Source: Aquimarina spinulae
GTDB lineage: Bacteria; Bacteroidota; Bacteroidia; Flavobacteriales; Flavobacteriaceae
NCBI RefSeq assembly: GCF_943373825.1
Contig: NZ_CALSBP010000002.1
Coordinates: 2,717,501 to 2,781,500, forward strand
Reading direction: 5' to 3'
DNA length: 64,000 nucleotides
Shown: positions 43,245 through 52,192 of the stretch, in pieces
Layout of the letters: the number at the start of each line of letters is the position of its first letter
Position numbering within the stretch: the stretch's first letter is position 1
Translations under genes and position numbers: made by a program
Notes under the pieces: generated by a model
Told to the model about the DNA's origin: nothing
The model's input: only the letters and a program-made list of their open reading frames with translations
The model's database searches: none

Positions 43245-45993
43245 TTATATTCCGTATTTATTTTCTCTATTCAGAAACGCCTCTCTTCCACCTTCCAACT
43301 TTAACAGTTTTTCTCTGTTATCTACATTTTCAATTGTTGCAGATGTTTTGTTTGTGTAAACATCATTGTTTGGAATTTCTAAAATGTGAATTAAAGCAGA
43401 ATCTCCGTTGATTACAAAATTTGGGTTGTGGCTAGCAAAAATAATTTGTCTGTCAAATTGTTTTTGTTTTACCAAACCAACTAAATAATCAGCAACAAGT
43501 TTATTGTCAAGATGAGCTTCTGGTTCATCAATTATTAAAGGCTTTACACCTGTCATTAATAGAGTAACAATAACTGCCGTACACCTTTGTCCAAAAGAAC
43601 AAGATTCAAGTTCTCTATTACCATAAAAACCATTTATTTTTATGTATTTTGATAAATTATAGCGATGCTTTCTGATTAGGTTATTGTAAATCAAATAGTT
43701 TCCTTTACGATCAAAAATATCTATAATGATTTTTACATAATTGTTTTGTTTGCGAATGTTGTTTTCTTCAAGAGCATTATTTAGACGCTCTTTAAACCTC
43801 TTGTAATCAACCTTAAGTAGTTCAAGATCTGGTTCTATTAAAAAAAGAACTTCTTTAACTCTCACTTCAGAAGTTCCAGAAATATGATAATGGCTAAAAG
43901 TATTGTAAAACTCTCTGAAAAGTTTGTCTTTATATCCTGAATCATCAAATTCATATGTGAAATTAATATCAAGCACATTTTCATCGTTCACTTGAAGTTT
44001 ACTATTTATTTGAGACAAGTTAGAAGCTATTAGAGTGCTATTCCTATCATACAAACTTTGAAGATTTTCAATAGTTTGTTCGTTTTCTCTATAGGTCGCT
44101 TTTAATCTGCTATCAAGTAATTCTATGTTTTCTAAATCAGATATTATTTTTGATAGATTTTCAGATGCTTTTTGGGAATCTTTGATAGTTTCTTCATTTG
44201 TGCCTTTTTCTTGAAAAAATGTACGAAGATTCCTTGTCTCAGTTTCTAATGCGACGTTGATTTCATCAATACGTTTTTTAATTATTTCAAACTCTTTTTG
44301 GACAATTTCAATACCTTCTTTATCTTTCTTTAATTCATCAATGCCAATAATGGTAGAAACAATTTCCTTAATTCTATTATCTACATCATTTAAGCTTTCA
44401 ATTGGCTCATAGTTTTGAGATATTTTTCTTAAATCATCTAATAATAGTTTATAGTTCTTTTTGCTATTCTCAATTGAGTTTAACTCTTGCTTTAATTTTT
44501 TGATACTAGCAGTAATAGTTTTATATCTCTCGTCATTAATAGAATCGATTATTTTTTTTATCGTTTCTCTTTCTTTTGTTTTTTCTTTTTTGTCTCTTGA
44601 ATTCTTGATTAATTTATTTAGGATATTTATATTCTCGCCTATTTTAGAAATGATATCCTCATAGTCGGATTCTATTCTAATAAATTCACTTTCAATTTCT
44701 TTTATCCGTTCTTCGAAAATTAATTTAGTTAATTCATTAGCTTCTGCAAGCCGTTCAATTTTTCCTTGACTTACAAACTCAATTTCATTGGTTCCAGTGA
44801 TTTCAATGTAGTTATCTTCATCATTTTCAATGTCATAGTTAGAATTGTTGATTTTTAGATTAGACCGCTTGAAAAATTCAGTCTTTTCGTTAAGTTTCTC
44901 TGCTATTATATTAATTATTGTACTTTTTCCGGTTCCACGACCACCAATTATGCAAGTAAAATAGTCACTGAAATATATTGGTTGTTTTAGGTTTTTTAGG
45001 CAAAAGTCTTGTTGAGAATTTGAGTCTTTTCTTTGAATGTGAGTAACTGTTGGAAAATTGAATTTTACACTTTCAACTCTTCTAACAGGTTTTCGCGGTT
45101 CATTTTCTGAAATTCGAACTCTATATATTGGTTCAAATACTATTTGCTTGAGACCTTCAAAAGTCAAATCTGCTTTTATCCAAGTAATATCTTTTAAAAT
45201 TTCAGTTTCACCATTCTTGGGATTTGTCCTAGTAACATATTTGCCAAGAAAACTATCTAAGTCATCAAATGAATGAGCATCGCAACCACAGATAACTGGT
45301 CTCGCTTTTGCAATCTCGTCTGTTTCGTATCTGTTAGTATTCAAACAATACTCTACATTTTGTCTACCACCAAAAAATGAATCGCAGATTTTATCAATCT
45401 CATCTGTTATCGCAAGCTTTCTTGGTGAGCTATTCACTGGGCGAAGTCCAGCATTATTTACTGCCGCTAAAACTAAATAAGGTCTGTCATTTCCAAAAAC
45501 TTCTTTAAGACAACTTTGTAGTTCATTATGGTTCACTGTAGCACTTACAAACTGTTCTTGCTTTAAATTCTTACAGGAAACTCTTGAATTACCCGTTGAA
45601 GTGTGGTTTGTTTTTAGAATAGTAAGAAAATCATCTATTTGAGTTCTTTCTAATTCGTTTGAAAAAATTATATGAATGTTGACTTCTTCGGCTTCTTTGT
45701 TTACAGCAACTTCAAGTCTGAATTCAATGTTTGGAAAAAAAAACTTTTTTCGAATCAGGATAATGTTTTTTGAATTCATCTAAAAAAGTAAAATAGTTTT
45801 CACAAGAAAAGTAGTCAGTTATTCCACATGCTGTTACATCTGAATTTTCTATTTTGTCGCAATAAGTTTTCCAAATATCTTCTTTTCCAATTTTTCGAAA
45901 ATGATCACTTAATTTGGTATAAGGTGTATGTAAGTGTAAATCCCATTTTCTCCAAATTGAACCTTTTTCAGATGTTAAATTTTTGTTACTCAT
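43245..45993 (-). pseudogene. TrlF-family PHP/AAA-like ATPase, split by a frameshift
   Basis: Two frames together make one TrlF-type protein of about 910 residues. The N-terminal piece (45724-45993) has WRKWDLHLHTPYTKL and GITDYFSCENYF, the PHP-domain start. The second (43245-45779) has FPNIEFRLEVAVNK continuing it, a Walker A GGRGTGKST (coding bases 44920-44946), a very long coiled coil (about residues 350-620), the ABC-like SFGQRCTAVIVTLL and Walker B PLIIDEPEAHLD, and HNP. The break is at a run of nine A (45736-45744; T on the coding strand): eight would restore the frame as KKVFFPNIEFRL. It may be a null allele, a phase-variable tract or a sequencing error. Members cluster with mobile and defence genes. 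Confidence 0.85.
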
Positions 45994-46024
45994 AATCTAT
46001 TTGTAGTATTTCGGTTCACAGTGG

Positions 46025-46084
46025 GCACAATGTTTTTGATATGGTACGCGTCATGAAAGGCATGTACTATACCTGTTGTTAGGT
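46025..46084 (-). repeat. D-type attC-like element, short class (60 bp)
   Basis: GCACAATG (46025-46032) to GTTAGGT (46078-46084), with GATATGGTACGCG and CATGTACTATACC partly pairing. It separates the TrlF operon from the Sll1717-type ATPase, so these are likely separate units. The left box has AATG in place of AACG. Confidence 0.55.
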
Positions 46085-46088
46085 GTAT

Positions 46089-47585
46089 TTATAATGTTGC
46101 AGAACCTTGTAAAATATTTAAATATGGTCTATACATAAAAGGCACTCTGAACTTAGGTGAAGAAATTGTTCCTCTCTGTTCAAAGAATCCAATCTTTTCT
46201 AATTCTTTAGCGATTTGTTCTGCGTCTGTAATTGCTACAGACCATTTTTTAGATAGAGTCTCCAATACGTGATCCGCCTTATCATCTCTTAATTTCTCGA
46301 TATAATTTTTAAGCTTCGGAAATTCAGCATATATAGTTTGTTCCATTCTTTGTTTACTTACGTCCTCAATAGCTTCTTTCAATGACTGTCTGGAGATAAG
46401 CTGATCATTTTCAAGATTATTAATTCCAGTTTCTAGTTTTTTAAGTTCTATCACCCTAGCATGGGTGAAAAGTTGAATTAGCTCTCGAGGGGTGTTAATT
46501 CCTTTTCCATCTCTAGTTCGTGATAATGACCAATCTAAGGTTGTTGGTTTTTTTGACCCTAGATCAACTTGGGCAGGAAATAATTGATAAAACAAATTCT
46601 TTTGTGCTTCAATACTATCAAGTATTGCTTCTTTATCTAATTTGTACTCGTTTATTATCACCTCATTATCCAGTAGCCTCCTTATCAAAAGATTAAGTAG
46701 GGTGTCTTTAGACCAGCTAAGGTTTTGATATTTAGTTATATGACTAGCTTCTCTAAATCCTTCTGAGGTTATTTTTTGCCAAATGTCATCTCTTAAAAAA
46801 ATCTTTATTTTAATTGATTTATATTGAGCTAGATCTAAATATGCCTTAAATAAAGCTCTAAGAGCATTAGCTTCTAATTCTTCACTTTCTAGAAAAGCAA
46901 CATCAAGTCGGTCAATTATTATCCATAAATCAATGTTGTTTTTAGTTAAAGATTCTTCCAGTAAATCAAAAGCGTGTTCAATTGGTATAAGTCCTTTATC
47001 AAAATTACTTTTTGATGGTTCACCAAATGATAGAGAAAACTTTTGACCGGAATACATACCGGTCATTGAATCAAATTCTGCTGTTGTACTTACCTCTTTA
47101 CCGTTTCTAAAAGATTTCATAAAATCATAGCACGCCTTTAAGAAACTAGCAAGCTTATTTTGAGCGGGAACAAGATTACAGTCTGTCAATATTTGACGAA
47201 TTTTAGATGCAGACTTATCTGTAATATCGTAGTCTTCTAATACTCGAGAAGTAATTACTAAAAAGTACAGTTTCCAAAGTCTGACAAATTCTATTTCAGA
47301 AGTGGGAGGGTCGTTAATTAGATTTGAAAATGCAGTATTACCTTGTGGGTTTTCTGCCAGAGATACTAAAATAGACTCATCAAATAAGTTATCTATATCG
47401 TTAACCAAACTCATGTAAATAGCACTTTTCCCAGCACCTTTAGCTCCATATACTATATCATTTTTACCACTACGGACAGAGCGCCAAAAGTCTGTTTGAA
47501 AAAAATAGTCTTTTAGCTTATCTGCTTCTTGTTCTGCAATGCTTTCTCCAAATGATGTATTTTCTAACAATTCCTTTTTTGTCAT
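46089..47585 (-). CDS. P-loop ATPase, Sll1717 family
   Basis: A 498-residue ATPase with Walker A GAKGAGKSA (about residues 47-55) after the family N-terminus SFGESIAEQEADKLKDYFFQ, and Walker B WIIIDRLD (about 222-229). A long helical C-terminus follows, ending in a winged-helix-like region (EQIAKELEKIGFFEQRG). This type resembles defence STAND/KAP-like ATPases and often lies near phage-defence or toxin genes. It is complete, without a recognisable effector domain, and is separated from the TrlF operon by a D-type element. Confidence 0.88.
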   Translation of the reverse strand: MTKKELLENTSFGESIAEQEADKLKDYFFQTDFWRSVRSGKNDIVYGAKGAGKSAIYMSLVNDIDNLFDESILVSLAENPQGNTAFSNLINDPPTSEIEFVRLWKLYFLVITSRVLEDYDITDKSASKIRQILTDCNLVPAQNKLASFLKACYDFMKSFRNGKEVSTTAEFDSMTGMYSGQKFSLSFGEPSKSNFDKGLIPIEHAFDLLEESLTKNNIDLWIIIDRLDVAFLESEELEANALRALFKAYLDLAQYKSIKIKIFLRDDIWQKITSEGFREASHITKYQNLSWSKDTLLNLLIRRLLDNEVIINEYKLDKEAILDSIEAQKNLFYQLFPAQVDLGSKKPTTLDWSLSRTRDGKGINTPRELIQLFTHARVIELKKLETGINNLENDQLISRQSLKEAIEDVSKQRMEQTIYAEFPKLKNYIEKLRDDKADHVLETLSKKWSVAITDAEQIAKELEKIGFFEQRGTISSPKFRVPFMYRPYLNILQGSATL

Positions 47586-47597
47586 TTTGTAATTATT

Positions 47598-47965
47598 ATA
47601 TCTAATAATGAAAATAAAAGATATACATCCTCTATATCCCGCGTATGGTTATTTTTAAATTTAATCTGATATCAAATTCTTATTGTGCTACAATATCAGT
47701 GATTCATTTATAAAATAATTGTGATAATCCACAATCACCATTTGTTTTTACCAAACAACCCCATACTTCAACTCTTAAGAATTGAAGTATGGGGTTGTGT
47801 TTACTTGATAAATGTACCTATTATTATTGAGTATTAAAAACTCCCTAGGGTGTTACTTATTTTTTAACATACTGTTGTTTAATCATACTATTTTTAAAAT
47901 AGATAGTGATCTATTTGTATTATCTAAATAGTAATGTTACTAACGAGACGCTAGTGTGAGACTCT
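47598..47965 (-). repeat. B-type repeat, variant with a 16-bp hairpin
   Basis: Left part 47598-47660 (AATAATGAAAATAAAAGATATACATCC, then CGCGTATGGTTATTTTTAAA shared with 61520-61545), and right part from 47798 (TGTTTACTTGATAAATGTAC to CTAACGAGACGCTAG). Between them CAACCCCATACTTCAA (47756-47771) pairs perfectly with TTGAAGTATGGGGTTG (47782-47797). It fills a 428-base gap without a gene. Confidence 0.65.
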
Positions 47966-48013
47966 AAGTGATAGCTTCAATATTTTTTATACGAAGAATC
48001 GCATATATAGTTA

Positions 48014-48241
48014 GTGATCAATATAATAACTAATCAGTTGCATACAACCGATTGTTTGCAATCACTTATAAACAATCTATTACATATATCTTCACGCTAT
48101 GAGAAAAAAGTAAAACATGAACGTCTTGAAATAATGATTTTTCACCAAAAAGAATTAAACAAATTATTATCTAAATCTAGAATGCAACAAAATAAAACAG
48201 ATGAAAATAGATCCAGACACTCAGATTTTCCCGCAATTTAA
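48014..48241 (+). CDS. Possible small protein, non-ATG start
   Basis: A 75-codon plus-strand frame starting with GTG (VINIITNQLHTTDCLQSLIN) and rich in helix-forming residues (YEKKVKHERLEIMIFHQKEL). No ATG is present in front; a TTG lies at 48041. It overlaps the next gene by 41 bases. The amphipathic sequence and in-frame coupling make it plausible, but it is unverified. Confidence 0.35.
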   Translation: MINIITNQLHTTDCLQSLINNLLHISSRYEKKVKHERLEIMIFHQKELNKLLSKSRMQQNKTDENRSRHSDFPAI

Positions 48242-48542
48242 GCTATCGACACATCAGGATTTGATCTTATATCTTATTAAGAACGAATTATTAGGTACCC
48301 GATTTATAAATCAATTAGGCACCATAGGTTTTGACACTTCTTTTTTTAGTGTAGAACTGGGTACAGCAATTTTATCATTAATGGGGTTTAAAAATCGAAC
48401 CGATACTTTGTGGGAATGGTATCATGATACTGTAGATAGGTACGCAGCTAAGATTTGTCTAGAAGATCATGCCGCTACCAGAGCAGTTTCTTTTGATTTT
48501 TATATTGCATTACGAATCAAACTACATACCGAACAAGGGTAA
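48201..48542 (+). CDS. Hypothetical small protein
   Basis: A 113-residue soluble protein starting MKIDPDTQIFPQFKLSTHQD with a regular alpha-helical pattern (LILYLIKNELLGTRFINQLG, DRYAAKICLEDH). No family is recognised, and there is no signal or membrane segment. Codon use and hydrophobicity spacing look like a true gene. It is one of few plus-strand genes in the array and overlaps the preceding candidate. Confidence 0.6.
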   Translation: MKIDPDTQIFPQFKLSTHQDLILYLIKNELLGTRFINQLGTIGFDTSFFSVELGTAILSLMGFKNRTDTLWEWYHDTVDRYAAKICLEDHAATRAVSFDFYIALRIKLHTEQG

Positions 48543-48639
48543 TACAAAAGCTACTATGAGTTCAATTTAGAAAGCTATACAATTGATTTAATTCTATCGG
48601 TTTATTGAGCTTTTATTAATGTTCTTCATGTTTTGGATT

Positions 48640-48680
48640 ATCTAAAGAGTAATGCCAGTAGCGAGATGCTAGTGGGAGCG
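48640..48680 (-). repeat. B-type repeat, right end only
   Basis: TTGGATTATCTAAAGAGTAATGCCAGTAGCGAGATGCTAGTGGGAG matches the right end of B copies at 47940, 52140 and 56540, without the rest of B. It includes a CCAGTAGC/GCTAGTGG inverted pair. Confidence 0.55.
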
Positions 48681-49622
48681 GGGCAATTTAATCGGCTGTA
48701 TTCCTACAACTTTGTTATTATCGTTAAAAATCAATTTTATTATTTCATTTGGCGGATTAGAACTATCATCAGAATATTTATACTCAAGTAGCGTAAACAT
48801 ACTTCCGTTAAATCCAATCTGAACTCCACTATAAATCAATTCTGTTTGTTTTTCAAAATTGATATTGTCGATCAGTATATTAATTTGTTCGTCTGTTACT
48901 TTTTCAAGTATTAAATCCGATAAAAACTCTTTTAGTTTTGGTAAATCTTTTGATTTTAAAGCATTAAAAAAGTCGATTTTTACCTTTTCTAATTCAGCCA
49001 ACTTTTTCCCATCCAGTTTCGGAATTTCTTTTTCCTTCGATTGATTTCTAATGTAAAGTCTTATTCTATGAACTGGATTAATAGTTGTTGTGCCTTTCTT
49101 TTCGTAATAATTAGAAACAGTAGCATACATTTCTATTTCAGTGTTGTTATTTAGTTTCCAAGTTGAACTTTCTACAAAAGTGTTTATAGAATCTAATCGA
49201 CTGATATTCGAATAATTCTTTTTTACTTTGGGTTGTCCAAAATCTTTAGAAATATCTTTTTTAAGTCCTTTATATTTTGCGATTAAGGCTTTTTGAAATT
49301 TCTCTGATTTTTGGTTGTTGTCTTGTTTCTCAAAATTTGACACGTCCCATTCGTAAAGAACATATGACATTGTTGAATCCGCTTTTTTGAAAAAGTAGAA
49401 AGCAGTCAAGTCAGGAATTTTTTTTTCTTTTCTTAAATATTTTATTGGTTGTGCATTTCCACCGAAAGAAACGTGATTTGAAGTTGTTGGGATTTTTTTA
49501 CTTCCTAAATTTTCCTCCATTTTAAAATATTCGGTGAGCGAAGTATTGTGAATATCAAAATTAAACTCCTGTCCGAAAATAGAAGTTGAGATAAATAAAA
49601 ATCCGAGAATTATGTTTTTCAT
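48669..49622 (-). CDS. Secreted protein of unknown function
   Basis: About 317 residues with signal peptide (MKNIILGFLFISTSIFG, cleavage before QEF). The frame is open to 49637 (MNQNQ), but the ATG at 49622 puts the signal peptide first. A central beta region (YVLYEWDVSNFEK and following) is followed by an alpha/beta C-terminal part (about 215-317) that resembles the NTF2/SnoaL-like or DUF3887-type fold: KVKIDFFNALKSKDLPKLKE and GSMFTLLEYKYSDDS. Function unknown. Confidence 0.65.
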   Translation of the reverse strand: MKNIILGFLFISTSIFGQEFNFDIHNTSLTEYFKMEENLGSKKIPTTSNHVSFGGNAQPIKYLRKEKKIPDLTAFYFFKKADSTMSYVLYEWDVSNFEKQDNNQKSEKFQKALIAKYKGLKKDISKDFGQPKVKKNYSNISRLDSINTFVESSTWKLNNNTEIEMYATVSNYYEKKGTTTINPVHRIRLYIRNQSKEKEIPKLDGKKLAELEKVKIDFFNALKSKDLPKLKEFLSDLILEKVTDEQINILIDNINFEKQTELIYSGVQIGFNGSMFTLLEYKYSDDSSNPPNEIIKLIFNDNNKVVGIQPIKLPRSH

Positions 49623-49642
49623 TTGATTTTGGTTCATATTGT

Positions 49643-49706
49643 GTACAGCGCTGCGCGTATCAATCGTTGTGGTTTTTACTACTATGAATTATACACCTTG
49701 TAAGGA
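49643..49706 (-). repeat. D-type attC-like element, short class (64 bp), divergent
   Basis: GTACAGCG (49643-49650) and GTAAGGA (49700-49706). It lies between genes like the others, but its boxes are degenerate (CAGCG for AACG, GTAAGG for GTTAGG). The inner CGCGTATCAAT/AATTATACACC arms pair only partly. Confidence 0.4.
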
Positions 49707-49716
49707 ATAGGTTTTT

Positions 49717-50196
49717 TTATATTGCGTCATATTTATTTCCAACAAACTTTAATTTCTTAATGCAATCATTCAAACAGTCAGCAAATCGTGTCCTCCAAAT
49801 TATTAATTCGGTGAAAGAACCATTCCGTTGAACAATTCTATAATTTCCTATTCGAAAAGTCATTTTAAATCGAAGTAACATTATTTTAATTTTAGATCCT
49901 CCTTCAATGATTTTTTCTCCATTAATAAACTCCATATAATCAAATCTATCAATGTCTTGTGCCAAAATTTTAGTGATTAAGTTTTTGTCAATAGAGTAGA
50001 TATATTTTGTTGTCACAATAATTTTTCTTGACCTTTTGAGTTTGATTAAAAGGACTTCTAATTCGTTAGTATCTAAGACTATATTTTCTTTAAATTGATT
50101 ATTTGGATTGTCAAAAAACATTACTCCTCTACTATTCCGATAGTACTTTACCTTTTTTAGAATTTGATTCCTTATGTCTTCTTTTTTCTTTTTCAA
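49717..50196 (-). CDS. Hypothetical protein, 159 residues
   Basis: Not recognised. A soluble, basic protein beginning MKKKKEDIRNQILKKVKYYR with several beta strands (LEVLLIKLKRSRKIIVTTKY, KIKIMLLRFKMTFRIGNYRI) in a pattern like a PH or double-psi fold. It starts 30 bases after the suppressor-of-fused-type gene on the same strand, and the two probably form one unit. Confidence 0.6.
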   Translation of the reverse strand: MKKKKEDIRNQILKKVKYYRNSRGVMFFDNPNNQFKENIVLDTNELEVLLIKLKRSRKIIVTTKYIYSIDKNLITKILAQDIDRFDYMEFINGEKIIEGGSKIKIMLLRFKMTFRIGNYRIVQRNGSFTELIIWRTRFADCLNDCIKKLKFVGNKYDAI

Positions 50197-50226
50197 TGAC
50201 TAGTTTTCTAAAAATCGTCCAACTTC

Positions 50227-50934
50227 CTATTTTAAAAATTTACTGATAAAGGATTCTTTTTTTATCAAGTTTTTTCTTTTAGGATTTAATATCTCTTTCG
50301 AATCAGCTTCTATTATTTTGTCTAATAAGGCATTGTAGCCATTATTAATTTTATACTCAACTTCATTTTTATAAAGAGGAAAAAAACTGTAAATATTTAT
50401 AATCCTTCCGTCCTTTTTAATTTTTGTAAAATTTTCGTCAAAAGTTACTGAAGGTAAAATTACACCACCCACAAATTCCGTATCACTTCTATAGGGTTCA
50501 AAGTCGGCGTCGGAAACTATGGAATGTCCAATTCCTATCCAGCTGTCTTCCTGATGAGGGAATTTAGCAGTTCGCTTTAACATTGAAATTATATAATCAT
50601 TTTTTTTGTCACCGGTATAAACATCTTCAAATTCAATTCCTTTTGGAATTAACATCATCATTTCAGCAAATCTTAGATCTTTTAGGTTTTCGGCTTCTTG
50701 AGGGATTTTCATTTCTAAAGAACTCATTCCTGATGTAATCAAAATATCGAACTTAGAAGACTTTACTTTTATTAAATATACGTGTACTTTAAAGTCAAAC
50801 GCCATTATTTCGTGAAAAACTCTTACCTCAGAATCTGGAAAATGCTTTTCAATATGCTCATTCACCCATTCATAATGTTCGTCAAAATAATCTCTATTTT
50901 GGAAATGATCAATTATGCTTTTTATTCCGTCCAT
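50227..50934 (-). CDS. Suppressor-of-fused domain protein
   Basis: A 235-residue protein of the bacterial SUFU family: MAFDFKVHVYLIKVKSSKFD, then LITSGMSSLEM, MMLIPKGIEFEDVY, and YIISMLKRTAKFPHQEDSWIGIGHSI are the expected blocks. In animals SUFU binds GLI factors; in bacteria these are thought to be polymorphic-toxin immunity-like or protein-binding modules, but no toxin is visible here. It is followed by a 159-residue gene and bounded upstream by a long D-type element. Confidence 0.8.
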   Translation of the reverse strand: MDGIKSIIDHFQNRDYFDEHYEWVNEHIEKHFPDSEVRVFHEIMAFDFKVHVYLIKVKSSKFDILITSGMSSLEMKIPQEAENLKDLRFAEMMMLIPKGIEFEDVYTGDKKNDYIISMLKRTAKFPHQEDSWIGIGHSIVSDADFEPYRSDTEFVGGVILPSVTFDENFTKIKKDGRIINIYSFFPLYKNEVEYKINNGYNALLDKIIEADSKEILNPKRKNLIKKESFISKFLK

Positions 50935-50950
50935 TTTATTTTCGGCTTAT

Positions 50951-51122
50951 TGCTAACGTTTAATTATGTGTCGTAGCAGAGCAAAATGTTACCCTGCTTT
51001 TCAATTTTTTCTATACATTGTCTGCTCTAATTTTTGTTTCCTACTAACATTACACCATACCAAAATAAACTAACCAATTGATTGATCATTTAGCAGTTAT
51101 GATCACATATATGGTGTTAGGC
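50951..51122 (-). repeat. D-type attC-like element, long class (171 bp)
   Basis: TGCTAACG (50951-50958) to GTTAGGC (51116-51122). Left CTAAC-GTTTA-ATTATGTG against CTAAC-ACC-ATATATGTG. TATGTGTCGTAGCAGAGCAAAATGTTACC recurs at 29417 and 32133. The right box supplies the TAA stop of the DUF2199 gene. Confidence 0.75.
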
Positions 51123-51653
51123 AATGTTTTTTATCATTGTGGTTATCCTATTTTCAGCTTCACTTTTTGAAATCCCGTTATAATAATCTCTAACAAAAGG
51201 ATGGTCAAAATCTTCGTGTGGAAAAATTTCAGGTCTGTCATTTCCGATTTTTGTCATTACATCGCAAGGAATAGAAGACATATCTTCATATTCAGAGATA
51301 TTACTACATAACCAACCAAAAAATCCAGTTTCGTATTTCGGATTGTTGAAATTTTCTTTATAGTCCGAATAACTTTTTTCACTTAAGGAAACCCAAAGTC
51401 CATATTCCAGAGTTTCGCAAGCGTCATTTATTTTTTGAGTAAGTGTTACTCTTATAAATCGGTCAATTTGGTCTTCGTAACGAATTTCGCAAAAGTCAGT
51501 ATCCAATTTTCCGATTTCAGACTTTTCAATGTCAGTAAGATTGTGATAATTAGCGGGTGAATTAAAAGCCAGCGCTGGCCATTCCGAATGAACTTGTCCG
51601 CATTCAGAGCATTTAAATTTTGGTGATTTATTTTTCTTTCTTTTCCAGAACAT
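51117..51653 (-). CDS. DUF2199 family protein
   Basis: A 178-residue soluble protein. The N-terminal zinc-ribbon-like KFKCSECGQVHSEWPALAFN (two Cys at about 18 and 21) and EYGLWVSLSEKSYSDYKENF are the DUF2199 signature. Function unknown; the cysteine pair may bind zinc. It starts 10 bases after the 98-residue gene on the same strand. Its terminal GCC-TAA lies in the D-type right box. Confidence 0.85.
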   Translation of the reverse strand: MFWKRKKNKSPKFKCSECGQVHSEWPALAFNSPANYHNLTDIEKSEIGKLDTDFCEIRYEDQIDRFIRVTLTQKINDACETLEYGLWVSLSEKSYSDYKENFNNPKYETGFFGWLCSNISEYEDMSSIPCDVMTKIGNDRPEIFPHEDFDHPFVRDYYNGISKSEAENRITTMIKNIA

Positions 51654-51663
51654 TTAGTCTTAC

Positions 51664-51960
51664 TTAAGCATCAAATTCAACATAATGAATTAATCGGTTA
51701 CATTTTTTTTCAAGAGTAGGGTATTGTGATGATACATCTTGCATAAATTCTTTTACCAAGAAAACTTCCATAAAATATTCAAATCCAGGACATTTCTTTT
51801 CGGTTACTTCAAAAGTTTTCCATTCTAACTCTTCTTCTGTTAATTTGAGTATTGTAACTTCTGATTCACAAGAAAACTGGTTATCAATTCTTTTTACATA
51901 AAGAACTGATTCTTCATCAATTTCCTGAATTTTTGTTAAGACTTCTACTAGTTTCATCAA
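51664..51960 (-). CDS. Hypothetical protein, 98 residues
   Basis: Not recognised. A small, acidic, soluble protein (MMKLVEVLTKIQEIDEESVL, with a C-terminal SSQYPTLEKKCNRLIHYVEF). It shares its unit with DUF2199, 10 bases downstream, and the pair are probably co-translated. A B-type repeat lies directly upstream of its ATG. Confidence 0.6.
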   Translation of the reverse strand: MMKLVEVLTKIQEIDEESVLYVKRIDNQFSCESEVTILKLTEEELEWKTFEVTEKKCPGFEYFMEVFLVKEFMQDVSSQYPTLEKKCNRLIHYVEFDA

Positions 51961-51967
51961 ATGTTGA

Positions 51968-52178
51968 GTAACAATAGAATAAAGGATATATGTCCTTTAT
52001 ATTCTATGTATGGTTATGTTTACTTGATAAATGTAACTATTAGTATTGAGGATAAAAAACTCCCTAAGACGTTCTTGTTTTTAATATGCTGTTATATAAT
52101 CATACTATTTTAAAAATATATAGTGATGGTTAGCTATTTGGATTATCTAATATAGTAATGCCACTAGCGAGAGTGGAG
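51968..52178 (-). repeat. B-type repeat, full copy (about 210 bp)
   Basis: From GAGTAACAATAGAATAAAGG (the hairpin core AAAGGATATATGTCCTTTA) through TGTTTACTTGATAAATGTAACTATTAGTATTGAGGATAAAAAAC to CTAGCGAGAGTGG. Closely matches 56358-56578. The left 50 bp alone form an attC-like inverted pair between an AAC box and a GTTATG box. Confidence 0.75.
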
Positions 52179-52192
52179 AAAGCAGAGGTTTA

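Noticed and set aside
43245..45779. ATPase frame as an independent gene with its own start
   Set aside because: MNSKNIILIRKKF is a frame-shifted antecedent; FPNIEFRL continues the PHP domain upstream, so one gene with a frameshift is the better model.
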